Source: CAYFLR01 sp964343805 (GTDB lineage: Bacteria > Bdellovibrionota_B > Oligoflexia > CAYFLR01). Taken from it: a DNA stretch of 64,000 nucleotides. Both the position numbers and the translations under genes were made by a program. Below, piece after piece: positions 25,615 through 34,805 of the stretch. Under the pieces are notes generated by a model. That model ran no database searches, was not told the DNA's origin, and worked only from the letters and a program-made list of their open reading frames with translations. Every line of letters begins with the position of its first letter. Position 1 is the first letter of the stretch. The DNA is taken from assembly GCA_964343805.1 (NCBI GenBank), contig CAYFLR010000016.1:1-64000 (forward strand). The letters are read 5' to 3'.

Positions 25615-27327
25615 TTATAGTCCAGGATCTTCAGTTTTACACCATCTTTTCATTGGTAAATTAGTTCCAAAAGGACAATCAAGGGGTCCATTACGCCTAA
25701 AAGTCTTTAAGTTTGGTAAGTTTTCTACCCTCTTAATATTATCAATATCTCTACATCCAAGATCAAGAAATTCAAGATTGTTAAGATGAATCAATGGAGC
25801 TACATCCGTTACACAGTTCCGACTGATATCTAAATGAGTCAAATTCTGTAGATAAGACAGAGGTTGCAGACGAGAAATGTAATTATTTGATAGATCTAAT
25901 GTTTGTAATTGCTTAAGAGAAGCCAATGGGGCCACATTTTTGATCTTGTTTTTCCCTAAGGTTAATTCGGTTAAACTCTTTGCAGAAGCTATGAAATCAA
26001 GCTCTCTGATTCTATTTTTATTTATATGTAGGACTCTTAAATTCTCTAATGAGGAAAGAGAAGGCAGAGAGGCAAGGGAGTTAGAGCTTAAATGCAGCTC
26101 TTTTAATCCAGTCAAATGAGTAATTGTTGGGGCGGATCTGATGTTATTAGAATCAAGTCTCAACTGATATAAATGGGGATGATTCTGAAGGGGTGTTATA
26201 TCAACTATTTCATTACGAGCTAAGTCTAACTCTTTTAAATTGGGTAGCTGTGCTAAGGGAGCTATAGAGCGGATTTCATTAGAATTTAGAAAAAGTTTTT
26301 CCAATTGATGCATTTTGGATAGATGGGATAAATCTTCTAAATCCGTATGGGAAATCTTTAGATCATTGAGATGAGGCAACAAAGAAATAGGAGCCAAGTC
26401 GATTCCCTTCATATCACTCACTGTGAGACGAGTCAGCCATTTAAGTTTCATAAAAGGGTCTAAATTTTTTAGTATGTTATTTTTACATTCAAACATACCT
26501 TCCGCACAACTATAGAGAAAGTGCTCTAAATTTTCTAAATACTTAATGGCTTCCACATTTTCAAGTCCTTGATTTCCCATCAAGGTCAAAGTTCGTAGAT
26601 TTCCCAGCGACATAATAGGGGTGAGAGATTTAATATGAGTGTTTCTTAATCTCAATTCTTCTAGATTGATGAGAGAAGATAAGGGGCTTAGATCACGAAT
26701 CCCAGCTGTTTTTAAATAATGAGAATGCACTTCCAAACTGAGGTGACGAAGATTGTACAGAGACGACAAGGGCTTCAAATCTATCAAAGTATGATTATTA
26801 ATTTGTAAACTTTTCAAGGAGGTAAAATTAGCGAGAGCATAATTATCCACTAGGTTCGCGTTTAAAACCAAATCATTTATTTGCTCATTGTGCCGATCTG
26901 AAAGAGAGAGATCTACCTCATTCTGAGTCCATATGAGCAGCTTTTTCACGTTGGGAAAATCGCTTAAAATACGTTTCACCCTGATGGATTTTTGATCAGC
27001 CAACACAATGCGTAGATCTGTGATCTTAGAATAATCAAAGAGAGGAGGAAGGGGATAATCTCTCAATTCCAAGCGAAGAATTTTTATTCCTTCTCTATTT
27101 CGTACGATTTTATTACAGTTACTTAAATTCACAAAGGCTAAATGCAGAGCATGCCCATCAAACTTAAAAGAGTTTTTACTTAACCCTTCTACGGTTCGAC
27201 AGGATTGGTCTTCCATGTAATAATCATTATTATAATCATGAGCAAAAACCGAGGTTGTGAATAACCCGAGAGTTATTATGACCAATTGAAAATATGTATA
27301 AGACCTGATTAAAAGCTTAACCTTCAT
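25615..27327 (-). CDS. Secreted internalin-like leucine-rich-repeat protein
   Basis: A 570-residue exported protein (signal peptide ending SVFA) with more than a dozen repeats of about 22 residues of the internalin type (LDLARNEIVDITPLQNHPHL). An N-terminal Cys pair and a C-terminal cap (LKTFRRNGPLDCPFGTN, ending in another Cys) bracket the repeats. It is probably a surface or secreted binding protein. It is a paralogue of the LRR protein at 37583; both share the cap and an interrupted region of Cys-containing repeats in the middle. It is divergent from the RCC1 lipoprotein gene. Confidence 0.88.
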   Translation of the reverse strand: MKVKLLIRSYTYFQLVIITLGLFTTSVFAHDYNNDYYMEDQSCRTVEGLSKNSFKFDGHALHLAFVNLSNCNKIVRNREGIKILRLELRDYPLPPLFDYSKITDLRIVLADQKSIRVKRILSDFPNVKKLLIWTQNEVDLSLSDRHNEQINDLVLNANLVDNYALANFTSLKSLQINNHTLIDLKPLSSLYNLRHLSLEVHSHYLKTAGIRDLSPLSSLINLEELRLRNTHIKSLTPIMSLGNLRTLTLMGNQGLENVEAIKYLENLEHFLYSCAEGMFECKNNILKNLDPFMKLKWLTRLTVSDMKGIDLAPISLLPHLNDLKISHTDLEDLSHLSKMHQLEKLFLNSNEIRSIAPLAQLPNLKELDLARNEIVDITPLQNHPHLYQLRLDSNNIRSAPTITHLTGLKELHLSSNSLASLPSLSSLENLRVLHINKNRIRELDFIASAKSLTELTLGKNKIKNVAPLASLKQLQTLDLSNNYISRLQPLSYLQNLTHLDISRNCVTDVAPLIHLNNLEFLDLGCRDIDNIKRVENLPNLKTFRRNGPLDCPFGTNLPMKRWCKTEDPGL

Positions 27328-27397
27328 GACTTCATTCTTTAGGGGTTATACAGCTCATTATATAACAGTGTTGTTGAGAGCGAAAGAGTGGAATATT

Positions 27398-29473
27398 ATG
27401 CATAGATTATTACTGGTGTTATTGATTGGCTTACTTTACTTTTGTGGTAAAAAGGAACCCGCTGAAAATGGTCCAAAGCCAGATACTCCCTCCCCCAGTT
27501 TAGACAATAACAGCATTAAACTTCAGGGCAAGCTGCTAAAAAAAGACAGTCAAACCCCCATAGCGGACGCCAAAGTTTATCGCCAAGGTTTCCCAGAAAA
27601 TATGGTCACCAGTGATAAAAAGGGCAACTTCACTATCTATGTTTCACCCAAAGTCTCTCCCAAAGTGTCTCCTAAACTGATATCTATAAATGGCACCTCT
27701 AAAATCAGTCTTATTTTCTTTAAAGATGGTATAGAAGGAGCCATTGGAGTAAAGTTGGATGAAATCGACATTTCAAAAGATAAACATTTGGGAGAAATTT
27801 CACTACCTAGTGTGGGACACATTAGAGGCCGAGTCATGAAAAGTGAAGATGATAATAAAGGAATAAATCTCTCCATCATGGGAACTGACATCAGGGCTGA
27901 GAGCAACCAAACAGGAAATTTCACCCTTACCAATGTCCCCGTAGGAAAGTGGAATGTAGCTGCGGCATACACCGGTTATGACAGTTTTAATTGGTATGAA
28001 GTAGAGGTCCTTCCCCATATCACCACCAATCTCCCATCCGCTTGGATCCTACCCTCCCAAGGAGTTCAAGGAAAGCTCGTTATTAATAACAATCAACCAA
28101 AGACCACCTTAAAAGATGTAACTCTCACTCTCTTTTTCTCTAACACCGCTGCCTATTATAAAATATCGGAAACAGCCTCATTCACCAGTGTCGAATGGAA
28201 TAAAATTGAAACCCCGTCACCCTTAGAATTAAACTACACTTTATCTGACTATGGAGAGCACACTCTTTATTTATTGATAAAAAATAAGCAAGGAGATGAA
28301 AGTGAACCGGTCAGCAGCACTATTACTTACATAGATACCAATATTACAAATCTAGATAACAACAATGAGAACTTACCCGAGAATGAGAACAATAATGAAA
28401 GCGCTCAACTGCTGGCAAATAGAGATCTCCGTTCTTTTCATCTTTGCTCTCAAAAATATCCGAATCCCTTAAAGTGTTGGGGGAAAAATGAAAGTGGTCA
28501 AGTGGGCGACGGTTCAACTGCTCATAAAAGTGTACCCACCGCTATCACTGAGACCTCCTTAACTGTGACAGCAATTGCTACAGGAGCCAGCTTTACTTGT
28601 GTGGCAGTGAGTAATCAATCAGTAAAATGTTGGGGCAACAATGACGATGGACAACTCGGAGATGGGACTTTGAATAGTAGTGTCACTCCAGTGGATGTAG
28701 TGGATTTAAGTGGAGATATAAGCGCTGTTTCTTCAGGTTCAAAACATACTTGCGCAGTGATGACCAATGGCAGTGTCAAATGTTGGGGAGATAATTCATA
28801 TGGACAGTTAGGAGATGGAACAACCAATCAACGTAATAAACCAGTGGAGGTGGTGGGAATTGGTAGTGGGGCAACCTCAATCACTACTGGTGCATTGCAT
28901 ACTTGTGTGATCACCAATGAAAAAGAAGTGAAATGTTGGGGCAATAACACTTTTGGCCAACTCGGAGATGGCACCACCACGCTTAGAAAAAGTCCGGTTT
29001 CACCCATAAACCTCGGATCAAACATATCACAAGTTTCCGCTGAATATTTTCATACTTGTACCCTCACCACTTCAAATGAAGTGAGCTGCTTTGGTAGTAA
29101 CCAGTGGGGACAGCTTGGTAAAACACCACCTTCTTATAGTTCATCACCACTTTCCGTAACGGGTCTCGGGTCGGATATCTCCATTTTAACCGCAGGAGGA
29201 ACCCAGACATGTTCTTTAACCCCCAATGGTGTTTATTGTTTAGGTGGAAATAGCAACGGTGAATTGGGAGATGGGACCAATAAAAATAGTATCACTGCAG
29301 TAAAAGTGATGGATAACCAAACCAACCTTATATCTCTCTTTGCCTTTTATGACTTTACCTGTGTGACCCTGGATGATTACAGTGCAAAATGCTGGGGAAG
29401 CAATCAATACGGGCAGCTGGGAGACGCTTCCAATCAAAATAAAAATGTTCCGGTAAACGTGATTACTAACTAA
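27398..29473 (+). CDS. Modular lipoprotein with SPK linker and RCC1 propeller
   Basis: A protein of about 691 residues. The ATG at 27398 starts a short lipoprotein-type signal (LLIGLLYFC, with a non-standard Phe before Cys). The stalk repeats the plan of the 17608 protein: carboxypeptidase-regulatory-like domain, SPKV linker (27644-27676) and two further beta domains. The C-terminal 340 residues are seven RCC1/ATS1-type repeats (KCWGNNDDGQLGDGT and similar), enough for one seven-bladed propeller, each with a conserved TC...CWG Cys pair likely to form disulfides. A surface-binding role is inferred. Confidence 0.85.
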   Translation: MHRLLLVLLIGLLYFCGKKEPAENGPKPDTPSPSLDNNSIKLQGKLLKKDSQTPIADAKVYRQGFPENMVTSDKKGNFTIYVSPKVSPKVSPKLISINGTSKISLIFFKDGIEGAIGVKLDEIDISKDKHLGEISLPSVGHIRGRVMKSEDDNKGINLSIMGTDIRAESNQTGNFTLTNVPVGKWNVAAAYTGYDSFNWYEVEVLPHITTNLPSAWILPSQGVQGKLVINNNQPKTTLKDVTLTLFFSNTAAYYKISETASFTSVEWNKIETPSPLELNYTLSDYGEHTLYLLIKNKQGDESEPVSSTITYIDTNITNLDNNNENLPENENNNESAQLLANRDLRSFHLCSQKYPNPLKCWGKNESGQVGDGSTAHKSVPTAITETSLTVTAIATGASFTCVAVSNQSVKCWGNNDDGQLGDGTLNSSVTPVDVVDLSGDISAVSSGSKHTCAVMTNGSVKCWGDNSYGQLGDGTTNQRNKPVEVVGIGSGATSITTGALHTCVITNEKEVKCWGNNTFGQLGDGTTTLRKSPVSPINLGSNISQVSAEYFHTCTLTTSNEVSCFGSNQWGQLGKTPPSYSSSPLSVTGLGSDISILTAGGTQTCSLTPNGVYCLGGNSNGELGDGTNKNSITAVKVMDNQTNLISLFAFYDFTCVTLDDYSAKCWGSNQYGQLGDASNQNKNVPVNVITN

Positions 29474-29519
29474 TTTAAAAATCTTAGACGACCGACTTCT
29501 CTATCAATAGAAAAAAGAC

Positions 29520-29548
29520 TTGACTATATTAGAATATTATTATATACG
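29520..29548 (+). promoter_or_regulatory. Sigma-70-type promoter for the pentapeptide-repeat gene
   Basis: TTGACT (29520) and TATACG (29543) are separated by 17 bp. The gene's ribosome site GGAGG follows about 22 bp downstream. Confidence 0.45.
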
Positions 29549-29578
29549 AATATACACATTTTAACTACGGAGGTTCTC

Positions 29579-30526
29579 ATGAAGAAACTAGCAACTCTAT
29601 CATTACTTTTTATTTCACTCTATTCAACTTCACTTTTAGCACAGTGGTACCCCTACCCTTCTTATCCCGCACCATCTCGTTCTGAAAAGGCGAGCTACGA
29701 TAAAAACACCAATACCTGTAATACCTACAGAAAAAATGTCATTGGTGAGTGTGGTAATTATCCACGGATGATTCATGATTCTATAGATTGGTATATTAGT
29801 AACTATGGGAGACAGCATAATGTTTCTTACCTCTTTGATATTAAAAATATCGATGGCGGGAAGTTCTCAGGTTCTGAATTACCCGGTATCGAATTGGATT
29901 TTATTTCCATGATGGGAGTGGATTTGAGTAGCAGTGACTTAGAAGGAGCCAAGTTAAATAATTCCACCTGTCATAAAGCCAACTTTAAAAAGGCCAATTT
30001 AACTGACGGAAATTTAAACTTTGTTAAGTGTAGAGAAGCCAATTTTGAAAATATTTCTGGATCAGGTATCCAATTTGTTGCAGCCAAGCTCGATCGTTCC
30101 AGTTTTGTAAATGCTGATATTCCTGATGCAGATTTTGGTGGCGATACCTCAGCAAAATATGCCAATTTCACCGGAGCCAATCTGGAAGGGGCTGAGCTGA
30201 TGAATAACTTTATGTATGCTAACTTTAAGGGAGCCAATTTAAAAAGTGCTCGTTTGATCGGTGGTAATTTTACCAAAGCGGATTTTACCGGAGCGGACTT
30301 AAGAGGGGCTAATCTTGACGGAGCTACCTTTACAGATGCAATTTTCTATAAGACAAAATTTGATGCTGCTCATATGAATGCAGCAGTTTTAATTGGAGCT
30401 GACGCAAGATGTGCCGATTTTGGTAGAGCCTATCGCCATGAACATTCTTACACTACAGATCTCCAAAGTGATGAGTGTACCAGATGGCCGAATCGAACAC
30501 GCAGGGGAATGCCCACTTCAGATTAG
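29579..30526 (+). CDS. Exported pentapeptide-repeat protein
   Basis: A 315-residue protein with a signal peptide (about 1-21, ending SLLAQ), then a Tyr/Pro-rich segment and a Cys-containing region. From about 95 to 280 it contains pentapeptide repeats (A(D/N)F/A(N)L type: ANFKKANLTDGNL, ADFTGADLRGANLDGATF) forming a right-handed quadrilateral beta helix. Most pentapeptide proteins are cytoplasmic; an exported one probably acts on the surface or in the periplasm. The start has GGAGG upstream. A hairpin follows the stop. Confidence 0.85.
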   Translation: MKKLATLSLLFISLYSTSLLAQWYPYPSYPAPSRSEKASYDKNTNTCNTYRKNVIGECGNYPRMIHDSIDWYISNYGRQHNVSYLFDIKNIDGGKFSGSELPGIELDFISMMGVDLSSSDLEGAKLNNSTCHKANFKKANLTDGNLNFVKCREANFENISGSGIQFVAAKLDRSSFVNADIPDADFGGDTSAKYANFTGANLEGAELMNNFMYANFKGANLKSARLIGGNFTKADFTGADLRGANLDGATFTDAIFYKTKFDAAHMNAAVLIGADARCADFGRAYRHEHSYTTDLQSDECTRWPNRTRRGMPTSD

Positions 30527-30535
30527 AATTTAAAA

Positions 30536-30565
30536 GTGGGGTAATCTCATCAAAGAAAACCCCAC
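30536..30565. terminator. Hairpin between convergent genes
   Basis: GTGGGGT pairs with ACCCCAC across a 16-nt loop, just after the pentapeptide gene and before the end of the convergent gene at 30574. No T-tract follows, so its strength is uncertain. Confidence 0.45.
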
Positions 30566-30573
30566 CAGATAAT

Positions 30574-31014
30574 CTACTCTACAGGTTTCAATCCGATTTC
30601 CTGATCATGAATGACCAAAAGCCCCTTCTCTTTTCCATTAACCACAACCTGATACTCCCCATCAAAAAGATAAGGTAAATGAACCCCTCTTTGAAAAGAG
30701 ATAAAACCTTCCGCAGGTGCCTCTAATTGCATTCCGGGGCACTCTGAAATTTGAACATCCATACTAATTTCACCCATGGTTTTTTGCCCCTCGGCGTCTA
30801 AAGGCAGATGAGCTTGCAGTGGTTTAACTAGGTTTAATTTATTAACCACAATTGGGCAGGGATAGTAGATAGGTTCCAAAGTAGCAATCTTTAAAACAAT
30901 TTGATCTTTACTGGCATCAAGATCTTTATACAATGTCACCTGATAGTTAAAGTCCACTGCCCCTAGGGTGTTAAAAGCAAAAAACATAATCATTAGAGTT
31001 AAAACTATTTTCAC
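30574..31014 (-). CDS. Exported protein of unknown function
   Basis: A protein of about 146 residues with a signal peptide (ending NTLGA) and a beta-rich mature part containing two Cys (YYPCPIV, SECPGM). I start at the GTG at 31014, since AAAGGAGATGAA precedes it; the longer frame would overlap the upstream gene. It forms an operon with the Cys-rich gene at 31029, leaving a 14-bp gap. No family was recognised. Confidence 0.65.
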   Translation of the reverse strand: MKIVLTLMIMFFAFNTLGAVDFNYQVTLYKDLDASKDQIVLKIATLEPIYYPCPIVVNKLNLVKPLQAHLPLDAEGQKTMGEISMDVQISECPGMQLEAPAEGFISFQRGVHLPYLFDGEYQVVVNGKEKGLLVIHDQEIGLKPVE

Positions 31015-31028
31015 TTCATCTCCTTTTT

Positions 31029-31433
31029 TTACTTGGTTGAACAAAGACAATAGAACCTTTTGGCTTTCTTGATCTGTTGATGATCTTTTACATACTCACA
31101 TAAGGGTACATTGTTATATTGATTGCCATAAACCCAAGTGGTAATTGGGGGTCGAAAATGAGTTAAACTGTCATTTTCAACAGGTATCTTTTTAGTCATC
31201 ACTTTGCAAACGTAGGTTTTTTGCGGACGAACCCCGGTACCATATTTATAAAGCTCATGCTCAGCTATAAGACCATGATGAATCTTACATGTTTCTGGAC
31301 AGGTCAATTGCTTTCCTTGATAGATATTGGAAAACCAGGCGATTCGCTTGGTGGTGACGAATCCATCCGTCACCGGATCTGCCCAAAGAGAGCCTGAAAA
31401 CAGGACGAGTAAGGTTGTAATAATGAGTTTCAT
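31029..31433 (-). CDS. Small secreted Cys-rich protein
   Basis: A 134-residue exported protein (signal peptide ending SLWA). The mature part has seven Cys, including a CPETC pair and a terminal CLC, so several disulfides are likely. The start at 31433 is set by GGAGG eight bases upstream; the frame opens 19 codons before. It is the first gene of a two-gene operon with the protein at 30574. The function is not recognised. Confidence 0.65.
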   Translation of the reverse strand: MKLIITTLLVLFSGSLWADPVTDGFVTTKRIAWFSNIYQGKQLTCPETCKIHHGLIAEHELYKYGTGVRPQKTYVCKVMTKKIPVENDSLTHFRPPITTWVYGNQYNNVPLCEYVKDHQQIKKAKRFYCLCSTK

Positions 31434-31621
31434 CTTTTCCTCCAGTATAGTTATGTTACCTTTTTTCTTACTGGAGGACAGAAGTTGCATATATCATGCC
31501 AAGAGAATAGCTTTCACCCAACCCAACTTAAACATTCACAAAAATCCTTTTTTTACAGGGAATTCATCCAAATTCCGATAAGTAGATTGGTAGATAATTA
31601 AAACTTGAAAGGACCCGCTGT

Positions 31622-32464
31622 ATGAAACTCTCTCTGATCAACTTCACTCTGATATTTATTTTCACTATGACTTTAACTTCCTGTGCAACCGAAGAGAGCA
31701 AAAATAAATCTCTCTTTACCAATCAAATGAGCTTAGAGCTAAACGATCAACAAACTGAAGGAACTTTTCCTCATTTTGTTAAATTTAGTGAATGGATATC
31801 CGACTCAAAAGAAATTCGAGGACACGATAATCTCCTCTCTCAATTATTGTCCAGAGACTTAGGAAATTCAGACACTCTTGACTCACTCATAGGGTATTTG
31901 GAAGGAGAGCAAGAATCTTTACAACCGGCCCTCACAGCCTTAGATAACGCAGATATTGATCCGCTCAAAAGCTGGGTAAGAAGAGATGTAACAGAGCAAA
32001 AAGATATTCTTATTGCCCTATTCCATCCTCACCTAAACACTCAAAGCTCCTACTTCACAAAGGAGTTAGCCCAAAATACTCCTTTTTATCAGACTTACTT
32101 TGCGGGTTTTTTAGAGCCGTTTAATGGAGAATTTCCTACGGTAGAGCAATTAGAACAAGAAGCAAGCGCACTGACCATCGCCATTGAAAACAATCTCACT
32201 GATGAGAATGGAGCACTGACAAAATCATTTGAAGAGACACTCCGCACCTATCAATTTGAACTTTCCGAGACCATCGCCTCTTTTCAATCGTTTAAACAAA
32301 CCTATCTTGAAATGGAACAAGAGGAATTAGAAAGAAGAGAAACCTGGTCCTATCAACTCAACTACTGGATCGGGATTCCTTTTTACAATTTAATGATTAA
32401 AGTTCTTCCCAAAAAAGAAAGACCGGTAGATGCTTATGGAGAATCCTTGGGTATTCGAGGATAA
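31622..32464 (+). CDS. Helical lipoprotein of unknown function
   Basis: A 280-residue lipoprotein (lipobox LTSC). The mature part is mostly helical and acidic (for example NNLTDENGALTKSFEETLRT, LEMEQEELERRETW), with one hydrophobic segment near the C terminus (LNYWIGIPFYNLMIKVL). It converges with the FG-GAP lipoprotein gene, with only 4 bp between stop codons. No domain was recognised. Confidence 0.7.
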   Translation: MKLSLINFTLIFIFTMTLTSCATEESKNKSLFTNQMSLELNDQQTEGTFPHFVKFSEWISDSKEIRGHDNLLSQLLSRDLGNSDTLDSLIGYLEGEQESLQPALTALDNADIDPLKSWVRRDVTEQKDILIALFHPHLNTQSSYFTKELAQNTPFYQTYFAGFLEPFNGEFPTVEQLEQEASALTIAIENNLTDENGALTKSFEETLRTYQFELSETIASFQSFKQTYLEMEQEELERRETWSYQLNYWIGIPFYNLMIKVLPKKERPVDAYGESLGIRG

Positions 32465-32468
32465 ACAC

Positions 32469-34724
32469 TTATTTGGCTGAAGTGTTCTCATACCAGATAA
32501 TTTGATGGTCTCCTTTAGAAGCAGATAGCACATCCAAATCGCCATCTCCATCAAGATCAATGGCAAAAACGGAAGTAATAGCATCTAAGCCAGTTTTAAT
32601 TACATGAGTGCTAAAATTTTCGGCCCCATCGTTTTCAAGCCAAACCACGATTCCATTTTTATAATTGGCAACAAGGTCCATATCACCATCACCATCTAGA
32701 TCACCGGGAAAGAGGGTTCGAACACTTTTTGCACTCGCGGTAATAACATGTTCGGAAAACTCCTCACTGCCATCATTTTCATAAACCGCCACTTTACCAT
32801 CCGCAACCGAGGCAGATAAAACGTCAACATCCTTATCCCCATCAATGTCAGTGGCAAAAACGGTTCGCGCATTTTTAGCACTGGTGCTAATAACTTTTTT
32901 GGTAAAATTCTCCGACCCATCATTTTCATACCAAGCGATCTTATTATCATTCCAAGAAGCGGAGAGCACATCCAGATCTTTATCCCCATCCAAATCGATG
33001 GCATAAACCGATTTGGCCTCGTCCGCCTCACTGCAAATCACCGCTTTGGTAAAGTTGCCAGAACCATCATTTTTATACCAGGCAATGGTGTCATCATCTT
33101 GACTGGCCGAAAGCACATCCACATTTCCATCCTCATCCAGATCAATCGCAAAGACAGAATGAGCCCCATCCGCACTATCGGTAACAGTATGGGCGGTAAA
33201 AGTTCCCTTGCCATCATTTTCATACCAGACAATTTTATCATCTATGGTAGAAGCAGAGAGCACATCATTGTCTCCATCTTTATCCATATCAATAGCAAAA
33301 ACGGAATGAGCACCATCTGCACTCTCACTGATGGTATGACTGGTAAAACTTCCCTTGCCATCGTTTTCATACCAGGCAATTTTTTTATCATCGGCGGAAG
33401 CGGAAAGCACATCAATATCCTTGTCATTATCAATATCAATGGCATAAACCGCTCTGGCTCCCTTAGCCTCTTCGGTAATCACATGAGGGGTGAAAGAGAT
33501 TTTCTTAGTCTTCTCTCCCTCTTTCTCATTGGTTTGGTATTTAGTAATACTATCACTTGAAAAGGCAATAGCCTCTTCACCGGCTTCCGCTAAAGCTTTA
33601 GGGGAAATCCAAAGATCTTTTTGATTATAAGAGGCCCCGCTGATCATTTCATTACTCGATTCACAGGCCATCGCAAAAGTGACCTGATCCCCTTCAATAC
33701 AAATGGGATTTGTGTAACTGGTGAGTGGGTGAGATGATTTGAGAGCATGGCCATCTTTATTACACTTAAGAGGAAAGTTGGTACAAAATTCAGAAATGGC
33801 ATAATCAGAAATCCAACCAATCTTAGATAAAGAAGCCGGTAAGGCATAGAGAGATGCCGTTGCATTGGTTCCATCACCAATAAAATCAGTATAGACTAGC
33901 ATTTTGGTATCAGCGGTGGAGGTGGTGCTACACTCTACATCTTTGCCAAAACGAGGATGATAGAGCATGGCTTTACCCTTTACAAGTGAGGCCGCTTTAG
34001 AAATAAAATAGGCCATATTAGTTGGCCCCCCAGGGTTTTTAGTATTACAGGGTTTATTTAAGAGGCGTGATTTTAATTCAAATGTGTCTTTATCGGTATA
34101 GGTAATATTGACTTCTAANNNNNNNNNNTGAGGAGCACTTAACACATCTTTCCCCTCCGCAAAGTCAATCTGGAGATCATACTGACTCTCCACAATGCGG
34201 GCATACATGTAGGTTTTGCTACTGGTGTTTTTAAACCATAATTCAAAATTATTTTGAGAGGCCACCTTATATTCGATAGCCGAAATATTTTTATTTCCTT
34301 TGGGTTTAAAACTGCCACTACCACTCACCTTACCAATCTTCTTTAAATAGTTTCCACTGAATGCCTTGGAAATAGCCGCCACTGCTTTTTTAGTATTATC
34401 AAGATGCTTCCTAAGTATTTTCGGCTGACAATCCAAAAGACCATTGGAACACATTCCTCCGGCAGTTGAAACGAGGTTACCAATGATTAAAGTATCGGCA
34501 GAAGAATTATCTGCACTCGAATACTCTAACGAATCAGGAACCATTCCCACCTGTACGTTATCAATGTTTTCCGCCACCGTCTCTAGTTCCAGGGTGGAAC
34601 TAGCAGTGGTTTCAGAGTCAGTTGATGAGGTCTCATCCCCCTCTTCTCCATCATCTTTGGACTTATTGCACTGACAAAACATTAAAAGAGATAAAATAAG
34701 AAAAAAATACGCAGTCATTTTCAT
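32469..34724 (-). CDS. Lipoprotein with seven 49-residue FG-GAP/VCBS repeats
   Basis: A protein of about 751 residues with a lipoprotein signal (FCQC). The N-terminal half is a unique domain with several Cys. The C-terminal 340 residues are seven very regular 49-residue FG-GAP/VCBS repeats, each with a DxDxDGD-type calcium loop and a WYENDG strand (ID(L/M)DGDGDLDVLSAS). Seven repeats complete an integrin-like propeller. The start is taken at the ATG at 34724 after GGGG. A 10-N gap at 34119 is read through in frame. A surface-binding role is likely. Confidence 0.85.
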   Translation of the reverse strand: MKMTAYFFLILSLLMFCQCNKSKDDGEEGDETSSTDSETTASSTLELETVAENIDNVQVGMVPDSLEYSSADNSSADTLIIGNLVSTAGGMCSNGLLDCQPKILRKHLDNTKKAVAAISKAFSGNYLKKIGKVSGSGSFKPKGNKNISAIEYKVASQNNFELWFKNTSSKTYMYARIVESQYDLQIDFAEGKDVLSAPXXXXLEVNITYTDKDTFELKSRLLNKPCNTKNPGGPTNMAYFISKAASLVKGKAMLYHPRFGKDVECSTTSTADTKMLVYTDFIGDGTNATASLYALPASLSKIGWISDYAISEFCTNFPLKCNKDGHALKSSHPLTSYTNPICIEGDQVTFAMACESSNEMISGASYNQKDLWISPKALAEAGEEAIAFSSDSITKYQTNEKEGEKTKKISFTPHVITEEAKGARAVYAIDIDNDKDIDVLSASADDKKIAWYENDGKGSFTSHTISESADGAHSVFAIDMDKDGDNDVLSASTIDDKIVWYENDGKGTFTAHTVTDSADGAHSVFAIDLDEDGNVDVLSASQDDDTIAWYKNDGSGNFTKAVICSEADEAKSVYAIDLDGDKDLDVLSASWNDNKIAWYENDGSENFTKKVISTSAKNARTVFATDIDGDKDVDVLSASVADGKVAVYENDGSEEFSEHVITASAKSVRTLFPGDLDGDGDMDLVANYKNGIVVWLENDGAENFSTHVIKTGLDAITSVFAIDLDGDGDLDVLSASKGDHQIIWYENTSAK
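34119..34128. other. Assembly gap (10 N)
   Basis: Ten Ns in the N-terminal domain of the FG-GAP lipoprotein gene. Both sides are in the same frame. Confidence 0.95.
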
Positions 34725-34805
34725 AAAAAACCCCAAGATATTAATTAGATATTGTGATTAATAAGGCTAACAGACATTTTTAAAAACTTCAACAAAACCC
34801 ACCTG

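Noticed and set aside
29971..30276. Minus-strand frame of 101 codons with APxKLA repeats
   Set aside because: Antisense of the pentapeptide repeats.
33099..33560. Plus-strand frame of 153 codons with repeating sequence
   Set aside because: Antisense of the FG-GAP repeats; the periodicity derives from the real gene.
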